Below, one piece after another: positions 52,534 to 60,784 of a DNA stretch of 64,000 nt. The position numbers and the translations under genes were made by a program. Numbering within the stretch: position 1 is the first letter of the stretch; each line of letters opens with the position of its first letter. The stretch covers positions 31,103 through 95,102 of the forward strand of contig CAYFMQ010000013.1 in NCBI GenBank assembly GCA_964344255.1. The letters are read 5' to 3'. Source of the stretch: JAJFIE01 sp964344255. GTDB taxonomy: Bacteria; Pseudomonadota; Alphaproteobacteria; Rhodospirillales; Casp-alpha2. Below the pieces are notes generated by a model. It did not search any database. It was not told the DNA's origin and saw nothing but the letters and a program-made list of their open reading frames with translations.

Positions 52534-53949
52534 TTACTCGACCCAGGCAATTCTCAGGATATTTGTCGCCCCCGGCGTACCGAAAGGAACGCCCGCCGTG
52601 ATTATCAACCTGTCTCCGGCGGAGGCAAAGCCTTCATCAGAGGCAATCTTGATGGATTTTGTCACCATTTCGCGGAAACTGGAAACATCCTCGGTAAACA
52701 TGCAGTGGACGCCCCAGGTCAGGGCAAGACGCCTGGCCGTGCCGGCTCTGGGGGTACAGCAGATAATCGGCACCTCCGGCCGTTCGCGCGCCGCCCGTTG
52801 GGTCGTTGATCCAGTCGAGGTAAATGTGACAATCGCAGAAGCTGAAATCGTGCTGGCGCATTGCCGTGCCGCAGCCGTAATCGCGTCCGCAGCCGTTGCT
52901 TCCGGCTCGTGGCGCTGGGCTTCCATCATTTCCGCAAAGATCGGATCCTGCTCAACCCGGCGGACAATCCGGTCCATCATGGTTACCGATTCGACCGGAT
53001 AGTCCCCAGCCGCCGTTTCAGCGGACATCATCACCGTATCGGCGCCGTCATAAATGGCTGTCGCCACGTCGGACGCCTCGGCACGGGTCGGTGTCGGTGA
53101 ATTGATCATGGATTCCAGCATCTGGGTCGCAACGATGACCGGCTTACCCGAACGCCGGCAGGCCCTGATAATCTGTTTCTGGAATGCCGGCACATCCTCT
53201 GGCAGGGCTTCGACGCCCAGGTCGCCACGGGCGACCATCAACGAATCGGACAACTCAACAATGCCATCCAGTGACTTGATCGCCGTCGGTTTTTCCAATT
53301 TGACCATGATACCGGCACGGCCGGCGACCAGTTTACGGCCTTCGGCGACGTCTTCGGGACGCTGGACGAAGGAGAGCGCAATCCAGTCGACGCCCAGATC
53401 CAGGGCAAAGCGCAGGTCTTCCCGGTCCTTGTCGGTGAGCGGGGAAACGTCGATAACGACGTTTGGCAGATTTACGCCCTTGTTGTTGGAAAGAACGCCG
53501 CCGGTGATGACTTCCGTCAGCGCGTGGTCATTGCCGAATTCCTTGACCCTGAGACGAATTTTTCCATCGTCCAGCAACAGGTCAGTACCTTCTTCAAGTG
53601 ACCGGAACACTTCCGGGTGCGGCAGTGTGACACGTGATGCATCACCTTCTAAGTCATTCAAATCAAGAGTAAATTCAGCCCCTTCTTCAAGGGTGACCTT
53701 GCCGTCGGCAAAGCTGCCGACCCGGAACTTGGGGCCCTGCATATCGGCAATAATGCCGATAGGCCTGTCGTATTTCTTCTCAAGCTCCCGGATCGCGTTA
53801 AAGCGCTCCTTATGGTCTTCGTGGGTGCCGTGAGAGAAATTAAGCCGGAAGACATCCGCACCGGCGTTAAAAAGTTTCTCGATCATATCGGGATCGGAAG
53901 AAGCCGGTCCCAGGGTTGCTATAATTTTGGCTTTTCTGTTTCTTCGCAT
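52534..53949 (-). CDS. pyk: pyruvate kinase
   Basis: Makes pyruvate and ATP from phosphoenolpyruvate and ADP. The 471-residue product has the TIM barrel (RRNRKAKIIATLGPASS, then RLNFSHG), the K/Mg motif VKLEKPTAI, MVARGDLGVEA, ATQMLESM and a C-terminal regulatory domain (SASAIVTFTSTGSTTQ). The ATG at 53949 is chosen because GGCGG lies about eight bases upstream. A divergent gene starts 300 bases away, with palindromic repeats between. Confidence 0.97.
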   Translation of the reverse strand: MRRNRKAKIIATLGPASSDPDMIEKLFNAGADVFRLNFSHGTHEDHKERFNAIRELEKKYDRPIGIIADMQGPKFRVGSFADGKVTLEEGAEFTLDLNDLEGDASRVTLPHPEVFRSLEEGTDLLLDDGKIRLRVKEFGNDHALTEVITGGVLSNNKGVNLPNVVIDVSPLTDKDREDLRFALDLGVDWIALSFVQRPEDVAEGRKLVAGRAGIMVKLEKPTAIKSLDGIVELSDSLMVARGDLGVEALPEDVPAFQKQIIRACRRSGKPVIVATQMLESMINSPTPTRAEASDVATAIYDGADTVMMSAETAAGDYPVESVTMMDRIVRRVEQDPIFAEMMEAQRHEPEATAADAITAAARQCASTISASAIVTFTSTGSTTQRAARERPEVPIICCTPRAGTARRLALTWGVHCMFTEDVSSFREMVTKSIKIASDEGFASAGDRLIITAGVPFGTPGATNILRIAWVE

Positions 53950-54072
53950 AAATTTTTCCGCCTTTCTGAGCGACATATGTGCATATCAGAGCGGGTGTTT
54001 CAATTCTCTTTCACTTGTCTTTCATCTCTGAGAACTTTCCTCACCCCGTCTGTCCGCGCTAGAGTGGGCTTA

Positions 54073-54131
54073 GATCGGATCACGTTTAGATGGAAAAGCT
54101 CCGCGTTTCATCGAAACGTGTGAATCCGATC
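54073..54131. repeat. long imperfect palindrome in the pyk-54254 intergenic stretch
   Basis: GATCGGAT and ATCCGATC form the outer arms, then CACGTTT with AAACGTG with a three-base bulge, and a central AGATG/CATC pair. It resembles the dispersed ATCACGTTTA palindromes seen in alphaproteobacterial intergenic regions. It lies between divergent genes, so it is not a terminator for them. Confidence 0.75.
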
Positions 54132-54144
54132 GGGATGAATAATT

Positions 54145-54206
54145 TAGAGCAGTGGAACATGTTTTATTGGTCCACAAAGTGATTCCAAGAAACATGACCT
54201 GCTCTA
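54145..54206. repeat. second long palindrome in the pyk-54254 intergenic stretch
   Basis: TAGAGCAG and CTGCTCTA form 8-bp outer arms, with CATGTTT and AAACATG inside and a loop of about 25 bases. With the preceding palindrome it forms a tandem pair 13 bases apart. Confidence 0.7.
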
Positions 54207-54253
54207 CGGGACAGTCCTGCCAGATACGCTGATGACGGCGTTCGGGAGTGAAT

Positions 54254-54826
54254 ATGATTAAAAAATTCGTATCCAATGCGCTGCTATCCGTCGTGATGGA
54301 CAAGGACGCCCGCAAGAAGCTGAACACCATGCGCAAAGGGGAGGAAGACGCAAAACCCAAGCGCAAAGCCGCCAAATCCAAAGCGGCCAAGGCCGAACCC
54401 AGGTCCGACAGTGGCGAAGATGTCGTCGATACCATTGCCCAGGCCCTTGCCGAAGCCCGGGCGGAAGTCGCCAAGGGGCAAGACGCACCGCCGCGTGCTG
54501 CCGCCCCCGCACCGTCCGAACCCAGGCCCCGGCCACCGGCGAAGCCAACCCGAACAAGAAAAGCGCCGGCATCCACACCGGAACGCGAGCGCCTGATCCA
54601 GGAAGCCCTGTCCATCCAGCGCCAGAAATCCCATGTTCTGGACGAACTGGACACGGCGACCCGTGAAAAGCTGATGTTCATGGCCATGTACGCCATGGAC
54701 CCCTCTTCCCTGCCGCCGGAGGTGAGAAAAATGGCGAAAGCGCAATCCAAGGCAGAAGGCCTTGTCGATGACCTGGGGACCAAGGCCGGTTCATTACGCA
54801 AAAAACCCGGCAAGCCCCGGAAGTGA
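54254..54826 (+). CDS. basic hypothetical protein upstream of meaB
   Basis: A 190-residue protein. The N terminus (MIKKFVSNALLSVVM) is a short amphipathic or hydrophobic helix. Residues 25-115 are low-complexity, rich in lysine, alanine, proline and arginine. The C-terminal 75 residues form a helical domain (ERERLIQEALSIQRQKSHVLDELD, then KLMFMAMYAMDPSSLPPEVRKMA). GGGAG lies six bases before the ATG. Function unknown. Four bases separate it from the meaB start, so they are co-translated. Confidence 0.78.
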   Translation: MIKKFVSNALLSVVMDKDARKKLNTMRKGEEDAKPKRKAAKSKAAKAEPRSDSGEDVVDTIAQALAEARAEVAKGQDAPPRAAAPAPSEPRPRPPAKPTRTRKAPASTPERERLIQEALSIQRQKSHVLDELDTATREKLMFMAMYAMDPSSLPPEVRKMAKAQSKAEGLVDDLGTKAGSLRKKPGKPRK

Positions 54827-54830
54827 TCCG

Positions 54831-55832
54831 ATGACGGATGCCGCCGACACCGCTTCGCCGGCTTCAGTTCTGGCGCAAAAGCTCCTGTCGGGGGACCGCC
54901 GCGCCCTGTCACGGGCCATCACGCTTATCGAATCGGAAAGCCCCGAACACAGGGAAACGGCACGGGAGTTGCTATCAATCATCCTGCCCCGCACCGGAAA
55001 GTCCACCCGTGTGGGGATCACCGGCGTTCCGGGCGTCGGCAAATCGACCTTCATTGAAGCCTTCGGTCATCACGCCATCGAGCACGGAAACAAGGTCGCC
55101 GTGCTGGCAATCGATCCTTCCAGCCCCAAATCGGGCGGCTCCATCCTGGGTGACAAGACCCGCATGGAAAAACTGGCGCGTCATGCAGACGCCTTTATTC
55201 GGCCCAGCCCGTCCGGTGGCATGCTGGGCGGTATCGCCCGCAAAACCTACGACACCATGCTGGCATGCGAGGCGGCTGGCTTCGACCTGATCATCATTGA
55301 AACGGTCGGCGTGGGTCAATCGGAAACCACGGCCGCCGGCCTTGTCGACATCTTCATGCTTTTACTGGCGCCCGGTGGCGGAGACGACCTGCAGGGCATC
55401 AAGCGCGGCATCATGGAATTGGCGGATATCCTGGTGGTCAACAAGGCCGACGGTGACCTGATTGACGCGGCGGAAAGGGTCAGGCGCGACACGGCGGCCG
55501 CCCTGCATATCCTGCGCCCGAGGGAGGACGACTGGCCACCCCCCGTGCTTACGTGTTCCGCAACTACAGGAACCGGCATATCAGACGTCTGGCATACCCT
55601 GATGGAATACCGCAATCATCAGGACAAGGGCGGTAAAATGGCCCGCAAGCGGGGGCAACAGGCCAGGACGCTCATGGAAATGGAGATTGTCGAAGCCCTG
55701 CTTCGGGTATTCCAGGATGACGAAGTTTTGGGCGAATACTGGCGTAATCAGGAAAAAAGTGTCATTGATGGCGCGCGTGCGCCAAGTGAAGCGGCCAGTA
55801 TATTGCTCAAACACTTACGCGGTTCTGATTAA
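54831..55832 (+). CDS. meaB: methylmalonyl-CoA mutase-associated GTPase MeaB
   Basis: A G-protein chaperone that loads and protects the adenosylcobalamin methylmalonyl-CoA mutase. The 333-residue product has GVPGVGKST (Walker A), AIDPSSPKSGGSILGDKTRM, ETVGVGQSE, and NKADGD. The ATG at 54831 gives the family start; a longer frame overlaps the previous gene. It suggests propionyl-CoA use through methylmalonyl-CoA, consistent with the propionyl-CoA synthetase at 17530. Confidence 0.96.
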   Translation: MTDAADTASPASVLAQKLLSGDRRALSRAITLIESESPEHRETARELLSIILPRTGKSTRVGITGVPGVGKSTFIEAFGHHAIEHGNKVAVLAIDPSSPKSGGSILGDKTRMEKLARHADAFIRPSPSGGMLGGIARKTYDTMLACEAAGFDLIIIETVGVGQSETTAAGLVDIFMLLLAPGGGDDLQGIKRGIMELADILVVNKADGDLIDAAERVRRDTAAALHILRPREDDWPPPVLTCSATTGTGISDVWHTLMEYRNHQDKGGKMARKRGQQARTLMEMEIVEALLRVFQDDEVLGEYWRNQEKSVIDGARAPSEAASILLKHLRGSD

Positions 55833-55935
55833 GGGTTTTTTCAGTTTACGCTGGTAAGTGTCGGAATCTTGATGAAAAATGCCATATCAGGCAGGTTTCA
55901 GGCCGCATGGCATGTAATCAATAGGGGCAGAGACA

Positions 55936-56472
55936 ATGGCCACAGCAGCCGAACAGGAAGTTGAAACTCTAAAATCCGAACTGGTCGGCTTGTTCCAGTA
56001 CGTCCAGCGCGTGCGCCAGGAAATCGCCGCCATTCATCATCCTGCGGAAGAAGAGCACCAGATCGCCAGCATGGGCGAGCAACTGGACGCCATCGTCCAG
56101 GCGACGGAAAACGCCACCAACACGATTATGGAAAACGTCGAGGAAATCTCCAATATGCTGAACAGCATCCGGGACGACGTCGGCAAGAAACAGAAGCCCG
56201 TCCTGGACATGATCGACGAAAGAACCAACACCATTTTCGAGGCCTGCTCTTTCCAGGACATTACCGGCCAGCGCGTTTCCAAGGTCATGAAATCCATTAC
56301 TTACGTGGAAAACCGCGTCAACAATCTCATTGAAGTATGGGGCAAGGAAGAACTCGACAAGATTCAGGTCGATCCCGAATATATCAAGTCCGCCGATGAG
56401 GAACTGCTCAACGGCCCGCAACTGGAAGGCAAGGGGCTGGACCAGAGCGAAATTGACGCCCTGTTCGATTAA
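55936..56472 (+). CDS. cheZ: CheZ-like protein phosphatase
   Basis: A helical 178-residue protein of the CheZ family, which dephosphorylates CheY-P. The catalytic segment ACSFQDITGQRVSKVM carries the aspartate D108 and glutamine Q112 that match the CheZ active pair. The very C terminus LDQSEIDALFD resembles the CheY-binding N-terminal peptide of FliM. No che or fli gene is adjacent, so its target regulator lies elsewhere. It stands as a single gene with its own upstream space. Confidence 0.87.
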   Translation: MATAAEQEVETLKSELVGLFQYVQRVRQEIAAIHHPAEEEHQIASMGEQLDAIVQATENATNTIMENVEEISNMLNSIRDDVGKKQKPVLDMIDERTNTIFEACSFQDITGQRVSKVMKSITYVENRVNNLIEVWGKEELDKIQVDPEYIKSADEELLNGPQLEGKGLDQSEIDALFD

Positions 56473-56517
56473 CAATACCCTTCCCTCTTCAAAGCAACCT
56501 TTTATCAGGAACCATCA

Positions 56518-57096
56518 ATGCGCATTCTACGCCTTGCAGCCGTTTTCATCCTTGGTTTGATGACGGTATCCGCCTCCGCCGCAGCCCAGACCACGACACA
56601 GTTGGAAACAGCCATGAACGATCTTGAAAACACCCTCTATATGGAATTGAAGACCGGACGCGTCGTCATCCAGATGCGCCCCGACCTGGCGCCCGGCCAT
56701 GTAGAACGCATCAAGGAACTGGTGCGCGAAGGATTTTATGACGGCATCGTGTTCCACCGCGTAATCGAAGGCTTCATGGCGCAGACCGGCGATCCGGAAG
56801 GCACCGGCATGGGCGGTTCCGGACAGAAGCTGCTCGCCGAATTCTCACCTGAGCCGCACCGCAGGGGAATCGTTTCCATGGCACGTTCCTCCAACCCCAA
56901 CAGCGGAGATTCCCAGTTCTTTATCGTTCTGGAGGATGCGCCGCACCTGAACGGGCAGTATACGGTCTGGGGCGAGGTCGTCAGCGGCATGGAACACGTG
57001 GACCAGATCAAGAAGGGCTCCTCGGCCATGAACGGCAAGGTCTACAATCCCGACCAGATGATCAGCCTGAAAGTCGCCGCCGACGTCGAGGAATAG
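56518..57096 (+). CDS. periplasmic cyclophilin-type peptidyl-prolyl isomerase
   Basis: A 192-residue exported PPIase. Residues 1-23 form a signal peptide (RLAAVFILGLMTVSASA, cleavage after AAA). The cyclophilin fold shows YDGIVFHRVIEGFMAQTGDPEGTGMGGSG, the SMARSSNPNSGDSQFFI active-site strand and GQYTVWGEVVSGM. It helps fold proteins in the periplasm. It follows the CheZ-like gene after 45 bases. Confidence 0.95.
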   Translation: MRILRLAAVFILGLMTVSASAAAQTTTQLETAMNDLENTLYMELKTGRVVIQMRPDLAPGHVERIKELVREGFYDGIVFHRVIEGFMAQTGDPEGTGMGGSGQKLLAEFSPEPHRRGIVSMARSSNPNSGDSQFFIVLEDAPHLNGQYTVWGEVVSGMEHVDQIKKGSSAMNGKVYNPDQMISLKVAADVEE

Positions 57097-57110
57097 GCAG
57101 GCTTTTTCCT

Positions 57111-58286
57111 TTACCGGTTAAGCTCGCGCATGGCCTCGTCCAGGCCGCCCAGGGTGAGCGGGAACATGCGCCCGCTCATCAATTGCTGGATCATCTGTAT
57201 GGACTGGGTATGCGTCCACCAGTCCTCACGGACCGGATTGAGCCACGCGGCGTGAGGATAGACGCGCAAGATCCGGTCCATCCAGACCGCACCTGATTCC
57301 TCGTTCCAGTATTCGACGCTGCCGCCGGGATAGGCGATCTCGTAGGGGCTCATGGAAGCATCGCCGACGAAGATCACCCGGTAGTCACCGGGGTAAGTGT
57401 GCAGAACGTCCCACGTGGGCGTAGTCTCGTTATATCGCCGCCGGTTATCCCGCCACACGGCCTCATAGGGACAGTTGTGGAAGTAGAAATACTCCAGATG
57501 CTTGAATTCCATACGTGCGGCGGAAAACAGTTCCTCCAGCACCTTGACATGCATGTCCATGGACCCGCCCACATCCAGGAACAGCAAAACCTTGGCGGCG
57601 TTGTGCCGCTCCGGCACCATGCGGACATCCAGGTAGCCCTTTTCCGCCGTCGACTTGATGGTGCCATCCATGTCCAGTTCTTCATGCGCCCCTTCGCGGG
57701 CGAAACGGCGGAGCCGTCTTAGCGCCATCTTGATGTTGCGGGTGCCCAGCTCGACGGTGTCATCGAAGTTCTTGAACTCGCGCTTGTCCCAAACCTTGAC
57801 GGCGCGGTAGTTGCGGTTGCCATCCTGGCCGATGCGGATGCCTTCCGGGTTGTAACCATAAGCGCCGAAAGGCGACGTACCGCCGGTGCCGATCCACTTG
57901 GAGCCGCCTTCGTGGCGGCCTTCCTGTTCGCGGAGCCGTTTTTGCAGCTCATCCATGAGCTTCTCCCAGCCGCCCAGGGCCTCGATTTCGCGCTTTTCCT
58001 CTTCCGTGAAAACCCGTTCCGCCAGGACGCGCAGCCATTCTTCGGGAATTTCCGCCTCGACGCCCTCGCTCAAGGCCTCCAATCCCTTGAAAACCTCGCC
58101 GAAGACCTGGTCGAAACGGTCGATATGGCGCTCGTCCTTCACCAGGCAGGATCGGCTCAGGTAATAAAAGTCCTCGACCTTGTAGTCGGCAAGGCCCTGT
58201 TCAACGGCTTCGATGAGGGTCAGGTATTCGCGCAGCGAGACCGGCACCCCCACTTTCCTAAGATCGAGAAAGAACCGTGAAAACAC
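57111..58286 (-). CDS. VWA-containing CoxE-like protein
   Basis: A 391-residue cytoplasmic protein. The N-terminal 200 residues are helical and carry conserved GxEGG-type loops; the VWA domain (about 215-380) shows LLFLDVGGSMDMH, a MIDAS-type metal site in the DxGxS form seen in CoxE-like proteins. It is the usual partner of a MoxR ATPase, whose stop lies 20 bases upstream of its start. Such pairs fit metal cofactors or assemble protein complexes; the client is unknown. Confidence 0.9.
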   Translation of the reverse strand: MFSRFFLDLRKVGVPVSLREYLTLIEAVEQGLADYKVEDFYYLSRSCLVKDERHIDRFDQVFGEVFKGLEALSEGVEAEIPEEWLRVLAERVFTEEEKREIEALGGWEKLMDELQKRLREQEGRHEGGSKWIGTGGTSPFGAYGYNPEGIRIGQDGNRNYRAVKVWDKREFKNFDDTVELGTRNIKMALRRLRRFAREGAHEELDMDGTIKSTAEKGYLDVRMVPERHNAAKVLLFLDVGGSMDMHVKVLEELFSAARMEFKHLEYFYFHNCPYEAVWRDNRRRYNETTPTWDVLHTYPGDYRVIFVGDASMSPYEIAYPGGSVEYWNEESGAVWMDRILRVYPHAAWLNPVREDWWTHTQSIQMIQQLMSGRMFPLTLGGLDEAMRELNR

Positions 58287-58306
58287 TGCCCGCTCTCCTG
58301 TTCAGG

Positions 58307-59164
58307 TTACCGCCCCCGCTGGCGGTCGAGAAAGGCGAGGCGTTCCAGCATGTGAACGTCCTGCTCGGTTTTCAGAAGCGCGCCGTAAAGTGGCGGCACG
58401 AAGTCCTTTGAATCCGGACTTCTCAGCGCCTCCGCCGGGATGTCTTCCGCCATCAAAAGCTTGATCCAGTCCAGCAGCTCCGATGTGGAGGGCTTTTTCT
58501 TCAGACCCGGCACGTCGCGCACGGCGAAGAACACGTTCAGAGCTTCGCTCACCAGCTTTTTCTGGATGCCCGGATAATGTACGTCGACGATATCGTGCAT
58601 GGTGTCTTCGTCGGGAAAGCGGATGTAATGGAAGAAACAGCGGCGCAGGAACGCGTCCGGCAGTTCCTTCTCGTTGTTCGACGTAATGATGACGATGGGC
58701 CGGCTGGCGGCCTGAATAGCCTGCTGGGTCTCGTAGACGTGGAACTCCATGCGGTCCAGTTCCAGCAACAGGTCGTTGGGGAACTCGATGTCCGCCTTGT
58801 CTATTTCGTCGATCAGCAGGACCGGTCGATCGTTGCGCTCGAACGCCTCCCACAGCTTGCCCTTGACGATGTAATTGGCGATGTCGTGAACCCGCTCGTC
58901 ACCGAGCTGCGAGTCCCGGAGCCTGCCGACGGCGTCGTACTCATAGAGGCCCTGCTGCGCCCGGGTCGTGGATTTCACGTGCCACTGGATCAGCGGCTTG
59001 TCCAGGGCCCGCGCGATCTCGGCGGCCAGAACGGTCTTGCCGGTGCCCGGCTCGCCCTTGACCAGCAACGGCCGCTCCAACGCAATGGCGGCGTTCACGG
59101 CGACCATCAGGTCTTCCGTCGCTACGAATGAATCGGTCCCTTCAAAGCGGGTTTCCTCAGTCAT
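58307..59164 (-). CDS. MoxR-type AAA+ ATPase
   Basis: A 285-residue AAA+ ATPase. Walker A is GEPGTGKT, Walker B LLIDEIDKAD, and sensor-1 is the ITSNNEKELPDAFLRRC segment. MoxR ATPases work with VWA proteins as chaperone-like pairs. The VWA gene follows after 20 bases and the MFS gene precedes it by 20 bases on the same strand. Confidence 0.93.
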   Translation of the reverse strand: MTEETRFEGTDSFVATEDLMVAVNAAIALERPLLVKGEPGTGKTVLAAEIARALDKPLIQWHVKSTTRAQQGLYEYDAVGRLRDSQLGDERVHDIANYIVKGKLWEAFERNDRPVLLIDEIDKADIEFPNDLLLELDRMEFHVYETQQAIQAASRPIVIITSNNEKELPDAFLRRCFFHYIRFPDEDTMHDIVDVHYPGIQKKLVSEALNVFFAVRDVPGLKKKPSTSELLDWIKLLMAEDIPAEALRSPDSKDFVPPLYGALLKTEQDVHMLERLAFLDRQRGR

Positions 59165-59184
59165 GGATCAAACCTTCTGTCTTC

Positions 59185-60384
59185 TTATTCGGCAGGCTCG
59201 GCGACGGCGCGCCGCGGTCTGATCAATGCCACATTGTCAGGGGTCGGATCAAGCGGCACCATGCGGGCCAGGACAAGAGACACCGCGGAAAGTCCCGCAG
59301 CAGTCAGGAACACGGCGGCGGGCGAGATCACCCAGATGAATCCGTAGCACACCGGCAGGACCACAGCCGCGATGTGATTGATGGTGAAGACGACGCCCTG
59401 GGTGCTGGCGATATCCTGCGGATCCGCGATCTTCTGGAAATAGGTCTTCATGGCGATGGCGATGGAGAAGAACAGGTGATCGAGGATATAGAGCGTCACG
59501 GCGATCCACGCGACTTCCACGAAGGCGTAGGCGACGAAGACGAAAAAAAGGCCGATGTATTCAAAAGTAAGAGCCCGGCGCTCGCCCCATCTGCCGATCA
59601 GCTTGCCGATATAAGGCGCCGTGACCATGGTCAACACGCCGTTGGCCAGGAACATCAACGCCATGGCTGCCGGATCGAAGCCGAATTTCTCCACCATCAG
59701 GAATCCGGCGAAGACCATGAAAATCTGCCGCCTCGCGCCGGACATGAACTGCAGCGCGTAATAAAGCCAGTAACGCTTGCGCAGGATCAGCGTCTTGTGC
59801 TGCTCGACCTTGGTCGGAATGCTCGGGAACACGGCCCAGGCGACGATGGCGATGCCGACGGCGACGCCACCCCCCATCATGTAGATCCATTTCATGGCGA
59901 GGCCGAACACGTCGCTGGCGAAGTAGATCATGCCGAAGGACACCAGGCTGGCGAAAGAGCCGATGGCGAGGATGCGGCCCAATACCCTGGGCGCTTCGTC
60001 CTTGGACAACCACTGGAGTTGCAGCGAGCCCTGCAGGGTCTCGAAGTAATGAAAGCCGATGGACATCAAAACGGTGGTAAAATAGAGGCCGTAAACCGTC
60101 GGGAAGTACCCGGTGATGGCCGTGCCAATTCCCATCAGGCAAAGCGAGATGAGGGTAAAGGTCTGTTCCTTGAACGCCAAAAGAACGAACACCACGGTGA
60201 AAGCCAGGAAACCCGGCACCTCGCGCAGGCTCTGCAGGATGCCCATCTCGATGCCCGTAAACGACACTTCGTCGATGGCGAAGTTGTTGATCAGCGCCAT
60301 CCAGGTGTAGAAGGCCATGGGCGAGCCCGCCGCCAACAGATAGAGCAGAACCTTTGCATTTCGCCAGGATGAGGCTTGCTGCAT
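59185..60384 (-). CDS. MFS transporter
   Basis: A 399-residue membrane protein with twelve predicted helices. The MFS motif A position reads APYIGKLIGRWGERRA between helices 8 and 9. The N-terminal half (SSWRNAKVLLYLLAAGSPMAFYTWMAL) is not typical of drug exporters. Substrate unknown. It is in the same strand run as alaS and moxR. Confidence 0.85.
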   Translation of the reverse strand: MQQASSWRNAKVLLYLLAAGSPMAFYTWMALINNFAIDEVSFTGIEMGILQSLREVPGFLAFTVVFVLLAFKEQTFTLISLCLMGIGTAITGYFPTVYGLYFTTVLMSIGFHYFETLQGSLQLQWLSKDEAPRVLGRILAIGSFASLVSFGMIYFASDVFGLAMKWIYMMGGGVAVGIAIVAWAVFPSIPTKVEQHKTLILRKRYWLYYALQFMSGARRQIFMVFAGFLMVEKFGFDPAAMALMFLANGVLTMVTAPYIGKLIGRWGERRALTFEYIGLFFVFVAYAFVEVAWIAVTLYILDHLFFSIAIAMKTYFQKIADPQDIASTQGVVFTINHIAAVVLPVCYGFIWVISPAAVFLTAAGLSAVSLVLARMVPLDPTPDNVALIRPRRAVAEPAE

Positions 60385-60473
60385 GAAACGTCACCTAAGG
60401 TTGATTCAGGGCTTACTTTGGCACACCTGAGCGGTATTACAACCGGCTTAAACAGGATAGCGGCATCAAGAGA

Positions 60474-60776
60474 TCAACGCCTGATCCTCGCTGCGCCCCA
60501 GATCAACAACGGAGGAAGGATCGTGTTTAGAATGTCCTTCAGACTGGCGTGCCAACGAAAGTATCCGAATGTTTCTATATCGGCCATCAGGTCGACCCCT
60601 TCAAACAACAAGGCCAGGACCAACGGCGTCAGCAGCATCCAGGGGCTCGACAACGATCGGCGAAAAACCAGGCAAGCGGCAAGATAGCTGAGCACGCCGA
60701 TGTATATATGAAACCCGTCCCTGGAGAGCGGCACGGCATCCAGCAACAGAAGTTTCATCTCTTGAAAAAAGTGCAT
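60474..60776 (-). CDS. small membrane protein, VanZ-like
   Basis: A 100-residue protein with three hydrophobic helices (about 22-40, 45-62, 82-97) and an acidic pair EGVDLMADIE between the last two, as in VanZ-type proteins. It starts eight bases after the alaS stop, so it is co-transcribed. Confidence 0.72.
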   Translation of the reverse strand: MHFFQEMKLLLLDAVPLSRDGFHIYIGVLSYLAACLVFRRSLSSPWMLLTPLVLALLFEGVDLMADIETFGYFRWHASLKDILNTILPPLLIWGAARIRR

Positions 60777-60784
60777 GTAAGCGT

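Noticed and set aside
59128..60372. Plus-strand frame of 414 residues
   Set aside because: It is antisense to the MFS transporter and very rich in His, Asp and Gly, typical of an antisense frame of a membrane-protein gene.
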